From positions 4,510,123 through 4,574,122 of the forward strand of contig CATQJL010000112.1 in the NCBI GenBank assembly GCA_958299035.1: a stretch of 64,000 bases of DNA. The letters are read 5' to 3'. The notes under the pieces are model-generated. The model was given only the letters and a program-made list of their open reading frames with translations. It was not told the DNA's origin and did not search any database. How positions within the stretch are numbered: the first letter of the stretch is position 1; each line of letters begins with the position of its first letter. The position numbers and the translations under genes are program-made. Positions 1 to 11,843 of this stretch are shown piece after piece. Source of the DNA: Cylicocyclus nassatus (taxonomy: Eukaryota > Nematoda > Chromadorea > Rhabditida > Strongylidae).

Positions 1-2412
1 ACTTAGTTTTCAACCTAAAAGTAGATTGATGCATCAAAGTTTTCAACCTAGAAGAAGGTTTATAGTTATAGTTATAGTTTGTTTATAGTTATCACTATTA
101 TTTCTAGCGCAAGCAATTCCAGGAAATTTTAATATTTTTAGCAAGGGGAACCAGTACATCAGAAAGTGAATGCGAGACGAACAATCCCTCCTTTGTCGAA
201 GACTAACAACCCTACGGGTCGCTAGCAAGTGGGTCGGGGCAGATGCAGTATGGTTTAGTTATGACTACACATATTCCTTTTCGAGCATTTTTGTGGAAAA
301 GCATTCCGAAAGGAGAACTGCTTGAAGAGCGATAAACTTCACAAACCATTCAGCATTTTTCGAAAGCCCTGCCATGACCATGCGAGATTATGGGAAGTTT
401 CGATTACCACGCTTTTTCCGCACCCCCCCCCCCCCGCCTCGCCTCACGGTCACTCATTCGATAAAAAAAGACTCCACCCTACTACTCTCTGGATAACTTT
501 GCTTCATCCAGTTACTCTCAGCAAATTTCATGGAAGATCGTTGAGATATTAATAGCATAGACATCATTTTGGAAGTAGGAAGACATCTGTAACAATGATG
601 CATACTACAACCGACATAGCTTTTCTCTAATAATCAATTATGACAGAAAATTAGTTGTCTCAAAACTTGTCAAAAAGTTTTCCAAGTTAGGATTTCGTCA
701 AGTTGAATATGGAATCTTACTACGAAAAGAGACCCCACCTCAAAAACCATGACTGCTGAATTCTTTTGCGCTATTTTGTCACAATGTTGGCGAGGCTAGG
801 AAATATAACCAATTGATTTTTTTGAGGCGATGAAATTTTCGGCAGCGAACGCTCTACGTGCCGCTCAAAGGCATCTTCCCTCCAAGTCATCGTATTGAGA
901 TTTTACAGTGTTGCAATAGGAGACCCTCCAAGTAATCTATCAGTGAAGTTTGGAGCGAAAAAGCGCTTCTGGAAGACCAAAGTCCACTTCAGAAATCTTC
1001 CCGATTTCGCCCACTTATACGTAGTTTTGAGCGAACGCGGATTTAGAAAGCTTCAAAAAGAGCTCATTTTAGTCATTTTCGTGCGCTAAGCCCAGATATG
1101 GTTTCAGCATGACGAGAAGGCTCCGAAAGTGTGAAAATCCGAGAAGCGAAATTTTGCCGGAACACTGCCTTCAAAGAACTTCATAAAAAGAACTGCTTTT
1201 CTGCTCTCACAGAAGAAAAAAAAATGAAATTAAGCATCTACTCACAACGTATCCTCAAATTGCCCCAGTGCCACTTCTGTCCCAAACGTACAAACAAAAA
1301 ACTATTTTCCTGCTCGATCAAAATACCCTACGTGCCGCTTACAGAGCGATGTCTGTTTGGAAGAAAGTGCCCTATGTGCCGCCTAAAGACCGTATTCATA
1401 AGAAAAACTGCCTCACGACACCCAATAAAAAACAATGAAATTAAGCGTCTACTCACAGCATATTCTCAAATTGCCGTACCTATCACCTGAGGATCATCAG
1501 TTATGCGAACTGCCCCAAACGTACAAAAAACTGTTCTCCTGCTTGAACAACCCCCCCCACGTGCGGCTTATAGACCGATATCTATCTGTAAGCAAGGCGC
1601 CAGCGGGATAACACAAGCAAAGCAAGACTGGTCGAAGAAGAACGCTTACGAAAGCACCAGCGAGAACCGCTCACTCCGCGCTCTCCTGTCGAAAAGGCAA
1701 GATTACCATTTGAATGTTTTTAGAGCACTTTTTATAAAAATAGCATTAACATACATAAATTTAGCAATGCTGTTACGCAGTTTGGCATCATTTCAAAAAA
1801 AATAGGAGCACAGCATATTCGACCAACACATTCTGGGATAACAAGCGCGAAGAAAAGTTTGTACAAATAACATACGCAAACACTGGCGACTCGATCTCAA
1901 AGTCATTGCAACAACAGTCAGAATTGAATTTCGAAATGCGACCCTGACCCTTTTACGAAAACATGCTTCGGTCACTCGTCATGAAATTTGACTGTACTCC
2001 AAAACGCAAGCCACTATTGGTAGCAATTCAAGGGCAAAGATCAGTATATTTCATCACAGTTTCTCCGTCTGTTGTATCCTCATTTGCCTTGTTCCACGGA
2101 TCTGGGGGAGCTAAATGGTAAATAATGGTAAATCGTTATATGTTACGTAGTGATTGTTCAATCCATGCGCAAATCTTCATGAAGAAATTTCATCAAAATT
2201 GTGAATTTTATAGAAGTTCGGTCACATACACGCTTATTCCTAAGAATCATAGATATATTACTAATGACCCAGATTTTCCCCGCATTGTATGTTTAGGCAT
2301 ACTATGCTTTCGAGGAATCAACCTGTTTACAACGGCAATTTTGTTGTAGTTTGAGAAAATTTATTTTGCATGTTGTGGACAATTTCAAAAGGGTAAGTCT
2401 AGAGCAACTTAG
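1..2412. other. Intergenic, no recognisable gene; degenerate tandem repeat
   Basis: No open frame here resembles a known domain. Two diverged copies of a roughly 220-base unit are visible, one near 1214-1365 and one near 1436-1590; both carry the strings CTCAAATTGCC and CCCAAACGTACAAA, followed by CGTGC(C/G)GCTTA. A homocytosine run lies at about 422-435. A degenerate right end of the TTAA-type MITE family (TGCCGGAACACTGCCTTCAA) is seen near 1156-1176. Confidence 0.5.
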
Positions 2413-2853
2413 AGGCAGTGTCCGGGCAGAAAATCGATTTTGCGATTCAGTGCTTAGCCAGACCTATTCGCTATGCTATGCCCGAATATCTACACTGAAA
2501 AAGGGCTCTGACACAGGAGGTGAATCAGCAGGGGGCGGGGTCTTCTACACTTTGAATTCACGCTCTCAGCTTCCGGAGTGATTTTCGCTATTCCGATTTT
2601 GATTCACGCGTTCGCACTTGGCCGGTGGCGATGTCAGAGCGGCTAGCGGAATCGAGAAGATCGCTCCGAAAGCTGGGAGCGTGAATTAACAGTGGGGAAA
2701 ACTCACCTCCCCTCCCCTTATTAATTTCCCTCCTGCGTTAGGATCCCTTTTCGCCGTTTTCGCGCTCTCCAAAGTGTATTTTCAGATTCAGCATAACAAA
2801 TAGGCCGGGTAAGCCCAAAATCTCAAGATCGACTTTTTGCCCGGACACTGCCT
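2413..2853. mobile_element. TTAA-family MITE (copy 1, degenerate flanks)
   Basis: The left end reads AGGCAGTGTCCGGGCA and the right end TGCCCGGACACTGCCT, an inverted pair. The flanks are TTAG and TCAA, which look like decayed TTAA duplications. There is no transposase. The interior contains a second inverted layer around CTCTCAGCTTCCGGAG. It is close in sequence to the copy at 11844-12297. TTAA target choice is known for piggyBac-type transposases, so mobilisation by one is an inference. Confidence 0.75.
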
Positions 2854-2892
2854 TCAAACTTTTCCCAGCAATGGAAAACTTACTGACTAACT

Positions 2893-3582
2893 TGCACTAA
2901 CCTCCCCGAGGGGAGGGGATCGCAGCTTAAAAGAAAGCTTTAGATTTCGAAACTCCAAATACCTGGATTTCACGTTGTGTACCTATCCGTAAGTATTCCT
3001 ACTACCCTTCACTATGAACATGTTGAACAGGAGCGAGAAGCTGTACGAAGCACATTTTCCAGCTTTTGTATGATTCCTGATGATCCCCGACGCTTTTCTT
3101 TAAAGTCATTTTTCTTTTTCCGAAGTTAACGATTTTAAAGTTGTACTGAACATCTAACACAACAGTGCTAAGCATGTTGCTGATGAGAACAAATGGGTTT
3201 TTGAAAAGTCGAATTTTTCGATAAACCTCAAATTTCGACCTGTGGATCATCGAAAATTTCATGACTTCAAAACATCATTTGTTCTTATCAGCAATATGCT
3301 TAGCACTGTCGATTAAATAATGTGCACAACATTGAAGGTTTTTTGTTGACTTCGGAGAAAGAAGATTGACTTTGAAGAAAAGCGCCGGGGATCATCAGGG
3401 ATCACACAAAAGCTGGAAAATGCGGTTCGTACAGCTTTTCGCTCCTCTTCAACATGTTCATAGTGAAGGGTAGTAGGAATACTTATGGATAGGTACACAA
3501 TGTGAAATCCAGGTAATTGGAGTTTCGAAATATAAAGCTTTCTTTTAAGTTGCGATCCCCTCCCCTCGGGGATGTTAGTGCA
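2893..3582. mobile_element. Long fold-back (inverted-repeat) element
   Basis: The left arm starts TGCACTAACCTCCCCGAGG and the right arm ends with the inverted counterpart CCTCGGGGATGTTAGTGCA. Homology between the arms continues inward for more than 150 bases, including TACCTATCCGTAAGTATTCC against its near reverse complement at about 3475. The centre (3120-3310) repeats a GTGCTAAGCATGTTGCTGAT segment in inverted form. No coding capacity was found and no clear target duplication is present. Confidence 0.7.
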
Positions 3583-6500
3583 TGCGGCCCTTAGAAGCCT
3601 TACATTGCTTCCTTAGCTCAGCACGATATCGGAGGTAGCTATAACTTTCCCGAGTTCTCCATCAAAGTGATTTTGCTGATGTCCTGCGTGTGATAAACTC
3701 AGAGGACCTAACGTTAGTGATCGGTTCAGGATCGAGCAAAAGCTTGGCAGCCTACCGCTAGAGGAAGACGGTCAACGTCGCGATTTCTTTGGAGGGCGTT
3801 CAACTTAAAAGTCTAGCTCTGTGCCAATCAGAAAATAGTGGACTAACTATAAGTGCTTAAGCTTACAAGCCTGTTTGAGTTGCCACTTGCCGAGTTTGAC
3901 GGATTCTAATGAAAAATTGACTAAAATATATACAGATATGGTACTCTTTGCACTTCGAAAGGTTCTTGACCTTCAACATGACTTCAAGTATGTGTTGAAT
4001 TAGCTTTGTATTAGCGATACTGACAGCCCTTGCAGTTATCTATCATATCTTCTTGCAAATTCCAAATGCATCTAAAATGTTTTGAAACACATATTATGTG
4101 CTATTTGTCTCCGGCTGGCAATAAAAATCGAACCTCTTGACATACACTCAGCCAACATGAACGATAGGTTGTGCCAGCCATATGCGTTGCGTAAGTCAAC
4201 TTGTTCTCCAAGTTGATATCTACGCTATGACGTTATCAGGATTGAAAAAAAAACGCTGGGAGTTTAGTGGGCTCTACTTTTACATCTCGAGCCAGCGAAG
4301 AGCATATTGCCCCAAACGGACGGCTATATGCGCGGCATATTGACAACCGTAAGACTATAGCATGCTTATTTGCAGCTAACGTTCATCTTGCTACACGCCC
4401 TGTCTCATGTCTGAAAACTCATTAAGACATTCTCCCTCGGTGTAGGTGCTCACCCACGCTTAGCCCTGACTACCACGGGGACAGAGAACCGTGTGTGGAT
4501 TACTTCTTGAGTTCGTTGTGTTGGTACCATTCATGGGACAAAATCGCTTCAAAGATTTTTGTGAGCCGAATTGAGAAAATGTCACTTCATGCAATGATAT
4601 TCTGAAGCCGCAGAGGTTGTATCAGTGGTAGACTGCGTCGTTCTTGTAACGGTTCACCAATCCAGGAATTGTGGTGAATTCGTCTTAATCTCAAATTATT
4701 GGCAGCTCAAATGCGCGTCTCCGTCAACGTGTTAAATGTCATATTTATGGATATAAAAGACACAAATTTATTTACAAATTGTAAGGGTGTATGTTCGCAA
4801 GTTTTTTTTTTGATTGGAGCAATCAGGCAAAATTTGGCTGCCTTATAAGCAAGCCATATCATCGACCGGTCGATGATTCCTGATACCCGTGCCATATGAC
4901 GCCATAGCCGAGTGGGCGGACCATGTCTGCCATGCGTCCACCTGGGAGGTCTTACCTCTCTCTTGATCGCACGTTGACCACCCAAGGTCACAATCTCACG
5001 CTCTCGGTTACAGTAATCCCAATAAACCACTGAACCACCATTCTTTCGTCTATTTCACTGTATTACATTGCATACCGAGGCAAAACCCCTCGAAGAGTCT
5101 ACACCCGCTACAGATGTACCGGTGGTTCGTAGGCTTTATAGTAGCCTGAGGCGAAATAGCGCCCGTGATGTGTTTTATACAGAACACATTAGCTGTAGAG
5201 CTTTATAAATAGTCGACTAGCACACGTGGGTGCTGTGGTAGAATGCTGAGGATAACAGGCGGAGCAAAGTAACTGGGCATGCGTCTAGGCCATAAACACA
5301 CTCATATCACAGCAGGTCATGCTTATGGCATGACCTTTACGGTAATCTGGCGAAAGAATGATCGGCTACAAAGAGAGGTGCCGATTATATCGGCACACAT
5401 GGCGGTTGTCATAGGCTACTTTTCGCATAGATCCACTGGTCCCCTATACCAATTTCTCAGGAATCAACTTCAATAATTATTTTCCCATGGTCAAGCAGAC
5501 AGAGGCGGTCAAGCATTTTGTAGGACTACTGTCTAGCGAAGGCGTAAACGTAGAAATGCAAGGGAGTTTTTTAGCGGCAGAGCGCATTAGGCCCAGAGTT
5601 CACAAAGGTGAAGAACACACTGCATTCGTGCCTGTTCAACTATTCTTGAATTTGTGCGCTCGTCCAGCAGTACCTTTACATCTCGCGGTGAGGAGGATGC
5701 TGTAATGAGGCAACTGAAGTCAGACAGATCTACCTCAACAGTCACAAGAACGCTTCAGCGCAGATTGGAAGCTGGAAAGGAATGAAAGAGAGCAAACTGA
5801 AGCAAGAGAAAACGAAAGGAGGGTATGTCATGGGTATGTCATTAGACACTTCGGGCCTAGTTCGAGTACACTTTGTCAGGCAAGTTGATTCCACACTCCG
5901 GGCGATCTAGGGATGCCCGTTAGTCTGAAACATACATGATCAAAAACAGTTTTTGCTATACTCTATTGATCACAGCCCTGACACTAATTTGAAAAGTTTT
6001 CATGTGTGTCAATTCTGCAAGCTATTTAGACCAGATTTGCAAGCTATCTGGACCAGATCAGTATAGTATTTGTTGTGTCCCTTACTATCTTCGGGGATAC
6101 GTGTCTTCGGTGTCTTCGTCCTGTGCAGGCACACGAGCAGCAAGTCTTATTTACTGAGAAGAATAAGAGAATTAAAACAATCAAAGATGAGGCAATGAGT
6201 GAACTGACGAACTGTCAATGGCTAAAAGTGAGCGCCTTTTATAGCACTCATTTCCCTGCGCAAACTGAGGTTGCATCGACTAAGCTAGTGCAGATTATAT
6301 GAGGAGCAACTGATCGATCACTAACGCAATAGTATTTTTTTTTTCAGGAAGTTATCATAGTTCGACGCCCCTTAAGACTGTGCGCAGGAGGTAAACAAGC
6401 CTATTTGTTCTGCATAAGCTTAAGCTATGAACTGCAGGATGCTTCGGTCTTTGTGCCTGTATCCAATGCTGCAGTGGGCAGTGCTCTGTCGAGTCACCGC

Positions 6501-6881
6501 CAGGAAATGTGGTATCTCTAGGCGCCGTAAAACCTAATTGCCCGCGCCGTGTCTTGAACACCAGCGTAAGCGAGCGGTCTCGCGAACGACTTGGCGTTCA
6601 CTATATTCCAAAAAAACTTTCTTAAACTTTCATGTTGTTATCCTCAATGCAAGGTATATCTCGACGAAAGCCCCCCTCAAAAGTTTAAAAAAATATGTGT
6701 GGAAAGGACGCGCGCTCATTGTCGCTCGGAAAAAGCCTGTAGCGCTTCGGGACCAAACGTTTCCAGCCGCGCCGCGCGTTGGTGTTCAAAGCGACGCGTG
6801 GACAATTGGGTTTTACGGGGCCTGTACATGCTCGATCACCAAAGGATTCAGTGCAAAGCTAAAATAAGTCAGCTAATTAAG
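3583..6881. other. Intergenic; no recognisable gene, possible Helitron relic
   Basis: Short open frames only. The stretch at about 5390-5425 (GGCACACATGGCGG followed by TGTCATAGGCTACTTTTCG) resembles the subterminal sequence of the Helitron at 9929-11108, so an old Helitron remnant is plausible. Exons of the scramblase gene upstream of 6882 were looked for and not recognised. Confidence 0.4.
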
Positions 6882-7157
6882 ATTGGCACAGTTGAACAAA
6901 GACAAGCTTGTTGTGCTACTTGCTTCGACGTGAGAGACGCGAATGGTGAATTATTGTATGAAGTGAATGGTCCCTGCTGTATTGTATTGTGCGGCTGTCA
7001 GAATAAGCACTTCCCAGTGAGTGATGCCATAGTATCGACTATGGTAGCAAAATAGGTATACAGATCTATACGACAAGCAAAGAGAAAATAGGAGTCATTA
7101 CAAAGGTCTGGGGAGGATATGAGCGTGAAGTTTATACAAAGGCAGATATATTCAAAG
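6882..7157 (+). pseudogene. Phospholipid scramblase gene fragment
   Basis: Two coding blocks resemble the middle of phospholipid scramblases, membrane proteins that move lipids between leaflets in response to calcium. Block one (about 6882-7017) reads IGTVEQ, then CFDVRDANGELLYEV and GPCCIVLCGC, as in the family's cysteine-containing strand region. It could end at a GTGAGT donor at 7016. Block two (about 7098-7157) reads ITKVWGGYEREVYTKADIF followed by a GTGAGT donor. Between them the frame does not connect: the first frame meets TAG near 7054 and the second lies in another frame. The N-terminal beta barrel and the C-terminal hydrophobic helix were not found, and a Penelope-like fold-back element begins about 90 bases downstream. 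It may be a truncated pseudogene, or a gene whose other exons are too diverged or lie beyond the insertions. I favour a broken copy. Confidence 0.65.
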
Positions 7158-7761
7158 TGACTTGTGAGTTTTTCACCGACTTATACTTTGAAGTCGAGGG
7201 CCGTATGCGTGAGATTCGCTAAGGCAAGGGGAGGGCCTCCCATTAGCCCATACTTTGCCGAAAAAAAAGCCCAGAAACGATCAAAAAAGCCCAAAAGAGC
7301 TCAAAATGCCCAAAAGAGCTTAAAAAAGCCCAAAAAAGCCCGAAAGCGACAAAGAGCCGGAACGCAGAAACGAACTTTTGGTAGAATTTTGACATTATTT
7401 TGATGTGCAGACGACAGAAAATGAACCAAAAAGACTCGTATTGTCCATGTTCGGCTATCCTTGAACCTTGGCATGGCTTGTCACTTGAGAGGTGTGGTTT
7501 GAGCGGTTGACCAAGATGGTACACAGTTTATTATTGTACAATGGCCTACGCTTCGGCGCTATCGCCTTCGTCAGAGCCTGGAAGTCGAACTCATCAGAAT
7601 CTATTCCCTCAGACGTCAACAAAGGACACAGAGTACTATTCGAGAAAAAGCCAAAGAAAACTCAGTCAGAGCAACAAGAGCAATACTAACCTTAGCCAGA
7701 AGCAAAACGGAAGTCGAGAGACCGCCGTGTATGCAAGACTATGCCTCAGCTCTACTTATAC

Positions 7762-8613
7762 TTATATATGCCGTTGTGACCTGACCTCATATTCAAATCC
7801 GCATAGGGATTGATATGGCGCCAGTTCTTCAGTGATAGCGATACACTCCTCCTTTCTATTCATTTTTGGATTTTTGGCGTTTATCCAAAACGCTTCCAAC
7901 GTTTTGCGCGCAAGGATCTCGGGTTCGAACGACAAGATTTGCACCGCAATTTGAATTTCAGCTTTATCATGGCGCACTATACGATGCTTGCCCAATGGAG
8001 TGGCTGCTTTTAACTTATTTAAGCCGTCTATATGTTCTTTAACGCGACAACAGAGAGGGCGGCCCGTTTCACCAATATATGTATCGCCGCATGCTAAACA
8101 TGTGATGAGATATACAATACCGGATAGCATGCAATTACCCTCCCTACCAAATGGGCACACCACGCAGTTAGGAGTTGGACAGAAGCGATCGTAAGTACGG
8201 TTTCGAACCAATCGCTGTTTGAGATTTGCGGGGGGAATATCGACTACCTTAACAACGCCTTGCAGACCCGCCTGATATACGCACCGTCGCACTGCGCTGC
8301 TCAGCTCATCAGAAATGAATGGCAGGCAGAACGGAATTTCCGCGGTGCTGCTCGAATTGCGAGCTCTGCCCCGAGAGCACCAATGTGCTCCCAGGGTGTG
8401 CTTCCGAGCAGCATAGCCGTTGGAGGCCGCGATTCCCCGAGCGACGGCGATGGACCATGAGCGTTCTTCGCTGCCGGAGGATACTTGAACAGCTGTTTTG
8501 TACATGTTACCCACAATATGCTGCTCGGGAGCACACCCTGGGAGCACATTGGTGCTCTCGGGGCAGAGCTCGCAATTCGAGCAGCACCGCGGAAATTCCG
8601 TTCTGCCTGCCAT
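7762..8613 (-). CDS. GIY-YIG endonuclease-domain ORF of a Penelope-like element
   Basis: An uninterrupted 283-codon frame. The first 75 or so residues are read through the spacer of the inverted repeat and are probably not native. From about residue 88 the sequence matches the C-terminal region of nematode Penelope-like polyproteins: a Cys-rich stretch CPTPNCVVCPFGREGNC (145-161), then the GIY-YIG nuclease core with GIVY at 165-168 and YIGETGR at 179-185, the Arg-rich helix (CRVKEH, 189-194), and a conserved tail ending in NPKMNRKEECIAITEELAPY. In this family the nuclease is thought to nick target DNA for insertion. The start codon is arbitrary because the upstream reverse transcriptase is missing, so the piece is unlikely to act by itself. 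Confidence 0.65.
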   Translation of the reverse strand: MAGRTEFPRCCSNCELCPESTNVLPGCAPEQHIVGNMYKTAVQVSSGSEERSWSIAVARGIAASNGYAARKHTLGAHWCSRGRARNSSSTAEIPFCLPFISDELSSAVRRCVYQAGLQGVVKVVDIPPANLKQRLVRNRTYDRFCPTPNCVVCPFGREGNCMLSGIVYLITCLACGDTYIGETGRPLCCRVKEHIDGLNKLKAATPLGKHRIVRHDKAEIQIAVQILSFEPEILARKTLEAFWINAKNPKMNRKEECIAITEELAPYQSLCGFEYEVRSQRHI

Positions 8614-9170
8614 TCATTTCTGATGAGCTGAGTAGCGCAGTGCGACGGTGCGTATATCAGGCGGGTCTGCAAGGCGTTGTTAAGGTAGTCGATATTCCCC
8701 CCGCAAATCTCAAACAGTGATTGGTTCGAAACCGTGCTTACGATCGCTTCTGTCCAACTCCTAACTGCGTGGTGTGCCCATTTGGTAGGGAGGGTAATTG
8801 CATGCTATCCGGTATTGTATATCTCATCACATGTTTAGCATGCGGCGATACATATATTGGTGAAACGGGCCGCCCTCTCTGTTGTCGCGTTAAAGAACAT
8901 ATAGACGGCTTAAATAAGTCAAAAGCAGCCACTCCATTGGGCAAGCATCGTATAGTGCGTTATGATGAAGCTGAAATTCAAATTGCGGTGAAATCTTGTC
9001 GTTCGAACCCGAGATCCTTGCGCGCAAAACGTTGGAAGCGTTTTGGATAAACGCCAAAAATCCAAAAATGAATAGAAAGGAGGAGTATATCGCTATCACT
9101 AAAGAACTGGCGCCATATCAATCCCTATGCGGATTTGAATATGAGGTCAGGTCACAACGGCATACATAAG
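8517..9170 (+). pseudogene. Decayed GIY-YIG ORF, right arm of the inverted pair
   Basis: This is the plus-strand copy of the endonuclease ORF. It keeps CPTPNCVVCPFGREGNC and the GIVY...YIGETGR core. It is broken by a TGA at about 8718 where the left arm has CGA (a CpG transition, Arg to stop) and by a frameshift near 8997-9040 after EIQIAV, where the frame runs out shortly afterwards. The left arm is therefore the better preserved copy. Confidence 0.65.
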
Positions 9171-9928
9171 TAGAGCTGAGGCATAGTCTTGCATACACGG
9201 CGGTCTTTCGACTTCCGTTTTGCTTCTGGCTAAGGTTAGTATTGCTCTTGTTGCTCTGACTAAGTTTTCTTTGGCTTTTTCTCGAATAGTACTCTGTGTC
9301 CTTTGTTGACGTCTGAGGGAATAGATTCTGATGAGTTCGACTTCCAGGCTCTGACGAAGGCGACAGCGCCGAAACGTAGGCCATTGTACAATAATAAAGT
9401 GTGTACCATCTTGGTCAACCGCTCAAACCACACCTCTCAAGTGACAAAAAGACTCGTTTGCAAAATCAACACGCATGTCTTAGTGCCAAAACGTGCGAGG
9501 GGTGTTCCGGCCCTTTCTGGCGCTTTTTTGGGAGCTTTTGGGCTTTTTTCAGCGAAGTATGACGGGTTCCTTACAAGATGAACGTACTCGAGTAACGATG
9601 CGGTTCTAATGTTGCAAAAAGAAAAAAAGATCGAAATTCGTAATTGCGTCCGTACAGTTGTGCATCACTATAACGAACTCCGGAGAAATTATCTAACTTG
9701 CAAAATGCATTTTATCTCATATAATAATTGATTCTGAAGTAAGGGGCAAAGAGACTGAATGTGGTGGGAGTAAACCATTTTACAAGCTGTGAAGGGAATG
9801 GTTGCCCAGAATAATGAAGGGGAAAAATGGATGACACAAGAATCACTTCTTATGTCAAATGTCAAGCATAGTTTACTTCACGGAGAGAGGTCCGAGAACT
9901 TTTGTTCAGGGGAAAAGGCAGAAATATA

Positions 9929-11108
9929 TCTTATATATAAAGCTGAATGTCTGTTTGTCTGTATGTCTGTCTGTCTGTATGTATGTGTGTACGTATGTTC
10001 CGAATAGAAAATTCCATTTCTGAACCGATCCGGACCAAACTTGGCACACATACACTACGGGCCCCGGCGGGTGTCATAGGCTACTTTTCGTCATCGATCG
10101 ATATCGATTTTATCGATTTTTATCGATTTTTTTGCTGAGTTCACCTACGGGGCTGGGAGTTGGCACAGGGGGGTAATCGAGCATGGGGATTCCGAATACA
10201 ATATTGGTTTTCAGGATTATCGATTACTTTTATCGATTTTATCGATTTTTTTGCAAAGTTTGAGCTACGGGGCTGGGAGTTGGCACAGGGGGGTAATCGA
10301 GCATGGGGATTCCGAATACAATATTGGTTTTCAGGATTATCGATTACTTTTATCGATTTTATCGATTTTTTTGCAAAGTTTGAGCTACGGGGCTGGGAGT
10401 TCGCACAGGGGGATAATCGAGCATGGGGATTCCGAATACAATATTGGTTTTCAGGATTATCTATTACTTTTATCGATTTTATCGATTTTTTTGCAAAGTT
10501 TGAGCTAGGGGGCTGGGAGTTGGCACAGGGGGGTAATCGAGCATGCTGATCATCCCCAAGGGGGGTGATCAGCATGCTCGAACACCCCTGTGCCAAATTC
10601 CAGCCCCCTAGCTCAAATTTTCAAAAAATCGATAAAATCGATAAAAGTAATGGACGATCTTGAAAACTAATATTGTATTCGTAATCTGCATGCTCGATTA
10701 CCCTCTGTGCAAACTCCCAGCCCCGCAGGTCAAACTTTGCAAAAAAATCGATAAAATCGATAAAAGTAATGGACGATCCTGAAAACTAATATTGTATTCG
10801 GAATCCCCATGCTCACTTCCCCCCTGTGCCAACTCCTAGCCCTGTAGGTGAACTCTGCCAAAAAATCGATAAAATCAATAAAAGCAATCGATAATTCTGA
10901 AAACTAATATTGTATTCGGAATCCCCATGCTCACTTCCCCCCTGTGCCAACTCCTAGCCCTGTAGGTGAACTCTGCCAAAAAATCGATAAAAATCGGTAA
11001 AATCGACATCGATCGATAACGAAAAGTGGACTGTGACACCCGCCGGGGCCCGAAGTGTATGTGTGCCAAGTTTGGTCCGGATACGGCGGAGCCGGGTAAG
11101 CCAGCTAG
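9929..11108 (+). mobile_element. Non-autonomous Helitron-like element
   Basis: The left end is TCTTATATATAAAGCTGAATG, a common Helitron 5' start, followed by a CTGTCTGTATGT-rich tract. The right end has a short GC hairpin (CGGCGGAGCCG) about 10 bases before a terminal CTAG. The element sits between A (9928) and T (11109), the canonical Helitron insertion site. Subterminal inverted repeats of about 60 bases (10029-10090 against 11020-11081, core GGCACACATACACT/AGTGTATGTGTGCC) add support. No Rep/helicase ORF is present. The interior is a palindrome of minisatellite units. Confidence 0.75.
10141..10980. repeat. 120-bp minisatellite arranged as a palindrome inside the Helitron
   Basis: Units of exactly 120 bases start at 10141, 10261, 10381 and 10501 (each with GGGGCTGGGAGTT and ATCGATTTTATCGATTTTTT). 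After a turn at about 10545-10577 (GCATGCTGATCA, then TGATCAGCATGC) the same units continue in inverted orientation to about 10980. The left-arm units are nearly identical; the right-arm units are more diverged. Confidence 0.9.
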
Positions 11109-11843
11109 TTACCAATAAAATGGCGTGCCAGATACGCACTCAGAATTTTTTTTAAGATTCTGCGACTGACCGAACGTAGCGATAGAATTTACTCTGCTGA
11201 CATTCTCAGCCATGCCTGAGCGGAAATCGTGGAAAGTCTGATAGAAAGTCTTCTCGACTTTGTGAGGGTCAGAAAAACCTTCACACTTTCATTAGAACCG
11301 TATGAAAGCCCTTGAAAGGAGGACTATATCTTATTATTCGTTTTATCTATCTAGCTCCCAAATTTATCTTTATCTATATCTTTTACACTCAGGATATAAT
11401 CCAAACTATGTAAAGACTGTTAGTATGGGGCTGGTCGTCTTAGAGTTCGGGGATTATAAAAAGAATGCTCGTACTTCGATGAAATATGAGCCAAAGAGCT
11501 ACTCATACAGGATGTGTTACCCAACACACGAAAAAGATACGATCAAATGTGGATGACTTATATGCCTGCATATATGTGAGTTGGGATGACAGGTGAATAC
11601 CAGTGGGGACTGCTATCGCTCAAGGAGAGTCGGAGCGGTTCAAGCGAGGATATTGGTTTGACTAGGTAATCACCAACCTAACTTCCCAAGCCTTAAACAG
11701 ACCTAACAGTTTTCAAGTGGAAACGTTTTTGATGTAAAAAGTCATCCATCCAGAGAATGAGTCTAGAGTAGGACGAATGGCCCTCATAAGGAAGTGATTA
11801 GTAACAAGAAAGAACGCAACACAATAGCAAAGCATCGCCTTAA
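11109..11843. other. Intergenic, nothing recognised
   Basis: No coding exon, RNA gene or repeat boundary could be supported. The longest open frame (11302-11556, 84 codons) has no recognisable domain. Confidence 0.4.

Larger units (their letters stand above)
7245..9562. mobile_element. Inverted pair of Penelope-like (GIY-YIG) element copies
   Basis: Two arms of about 0.9-1.1 kb lie head to head around a spacer of about 100 bases (8415-8516). The left arm is on the minus strand and the right arm on the plus strand. Both contain the same GIY-YIG endonuclease coding region and the same 3' flank down to an AAAAAAGCCC-rich low-complexity tail (7255-7340 and 9515-9550). Only the C-terminal endonuclease part is present; no reverse transcriptase was recognised, so both are truncated copies. 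Inverted and tandem partial copies are a known habit of Penelope-like elements. Confidence 0.7.

Noticed and set aside
4898..5022. tRNA-like gene: a good A-box (TAGCCGAGTGG) near 4905 and a GGTTACAGTAATCC stretch near 5006.
   Set aside because: The second motif is not a proper T-loop (no TTCRA), the distance of about 100 bases is too long, and no acceptor stem pairs. At best it is a relic of a tRNA-derived repeat.
8301..8672. Overlapping open frames on both strands in the centre of the Penelope fold-back.
   Set aside because: They arise from reading through the inverted repeat; only the frame with the GIY-YIG core has meaning.
10141..10596. A 151-codon minus-strand and a 129-codon plus-strand ORF with internal repeats.
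   Set aside because: The unit length (120 bases) is divisible by three, so a stop-free unit gives a long frame by chance; it is a Helitron minisatellite.
10141..10980. CRISPR-like array of regular repeats.
   Set aside because: Units are contiguous without unique spacers, half are inverted, and the genome is eukaryotic.
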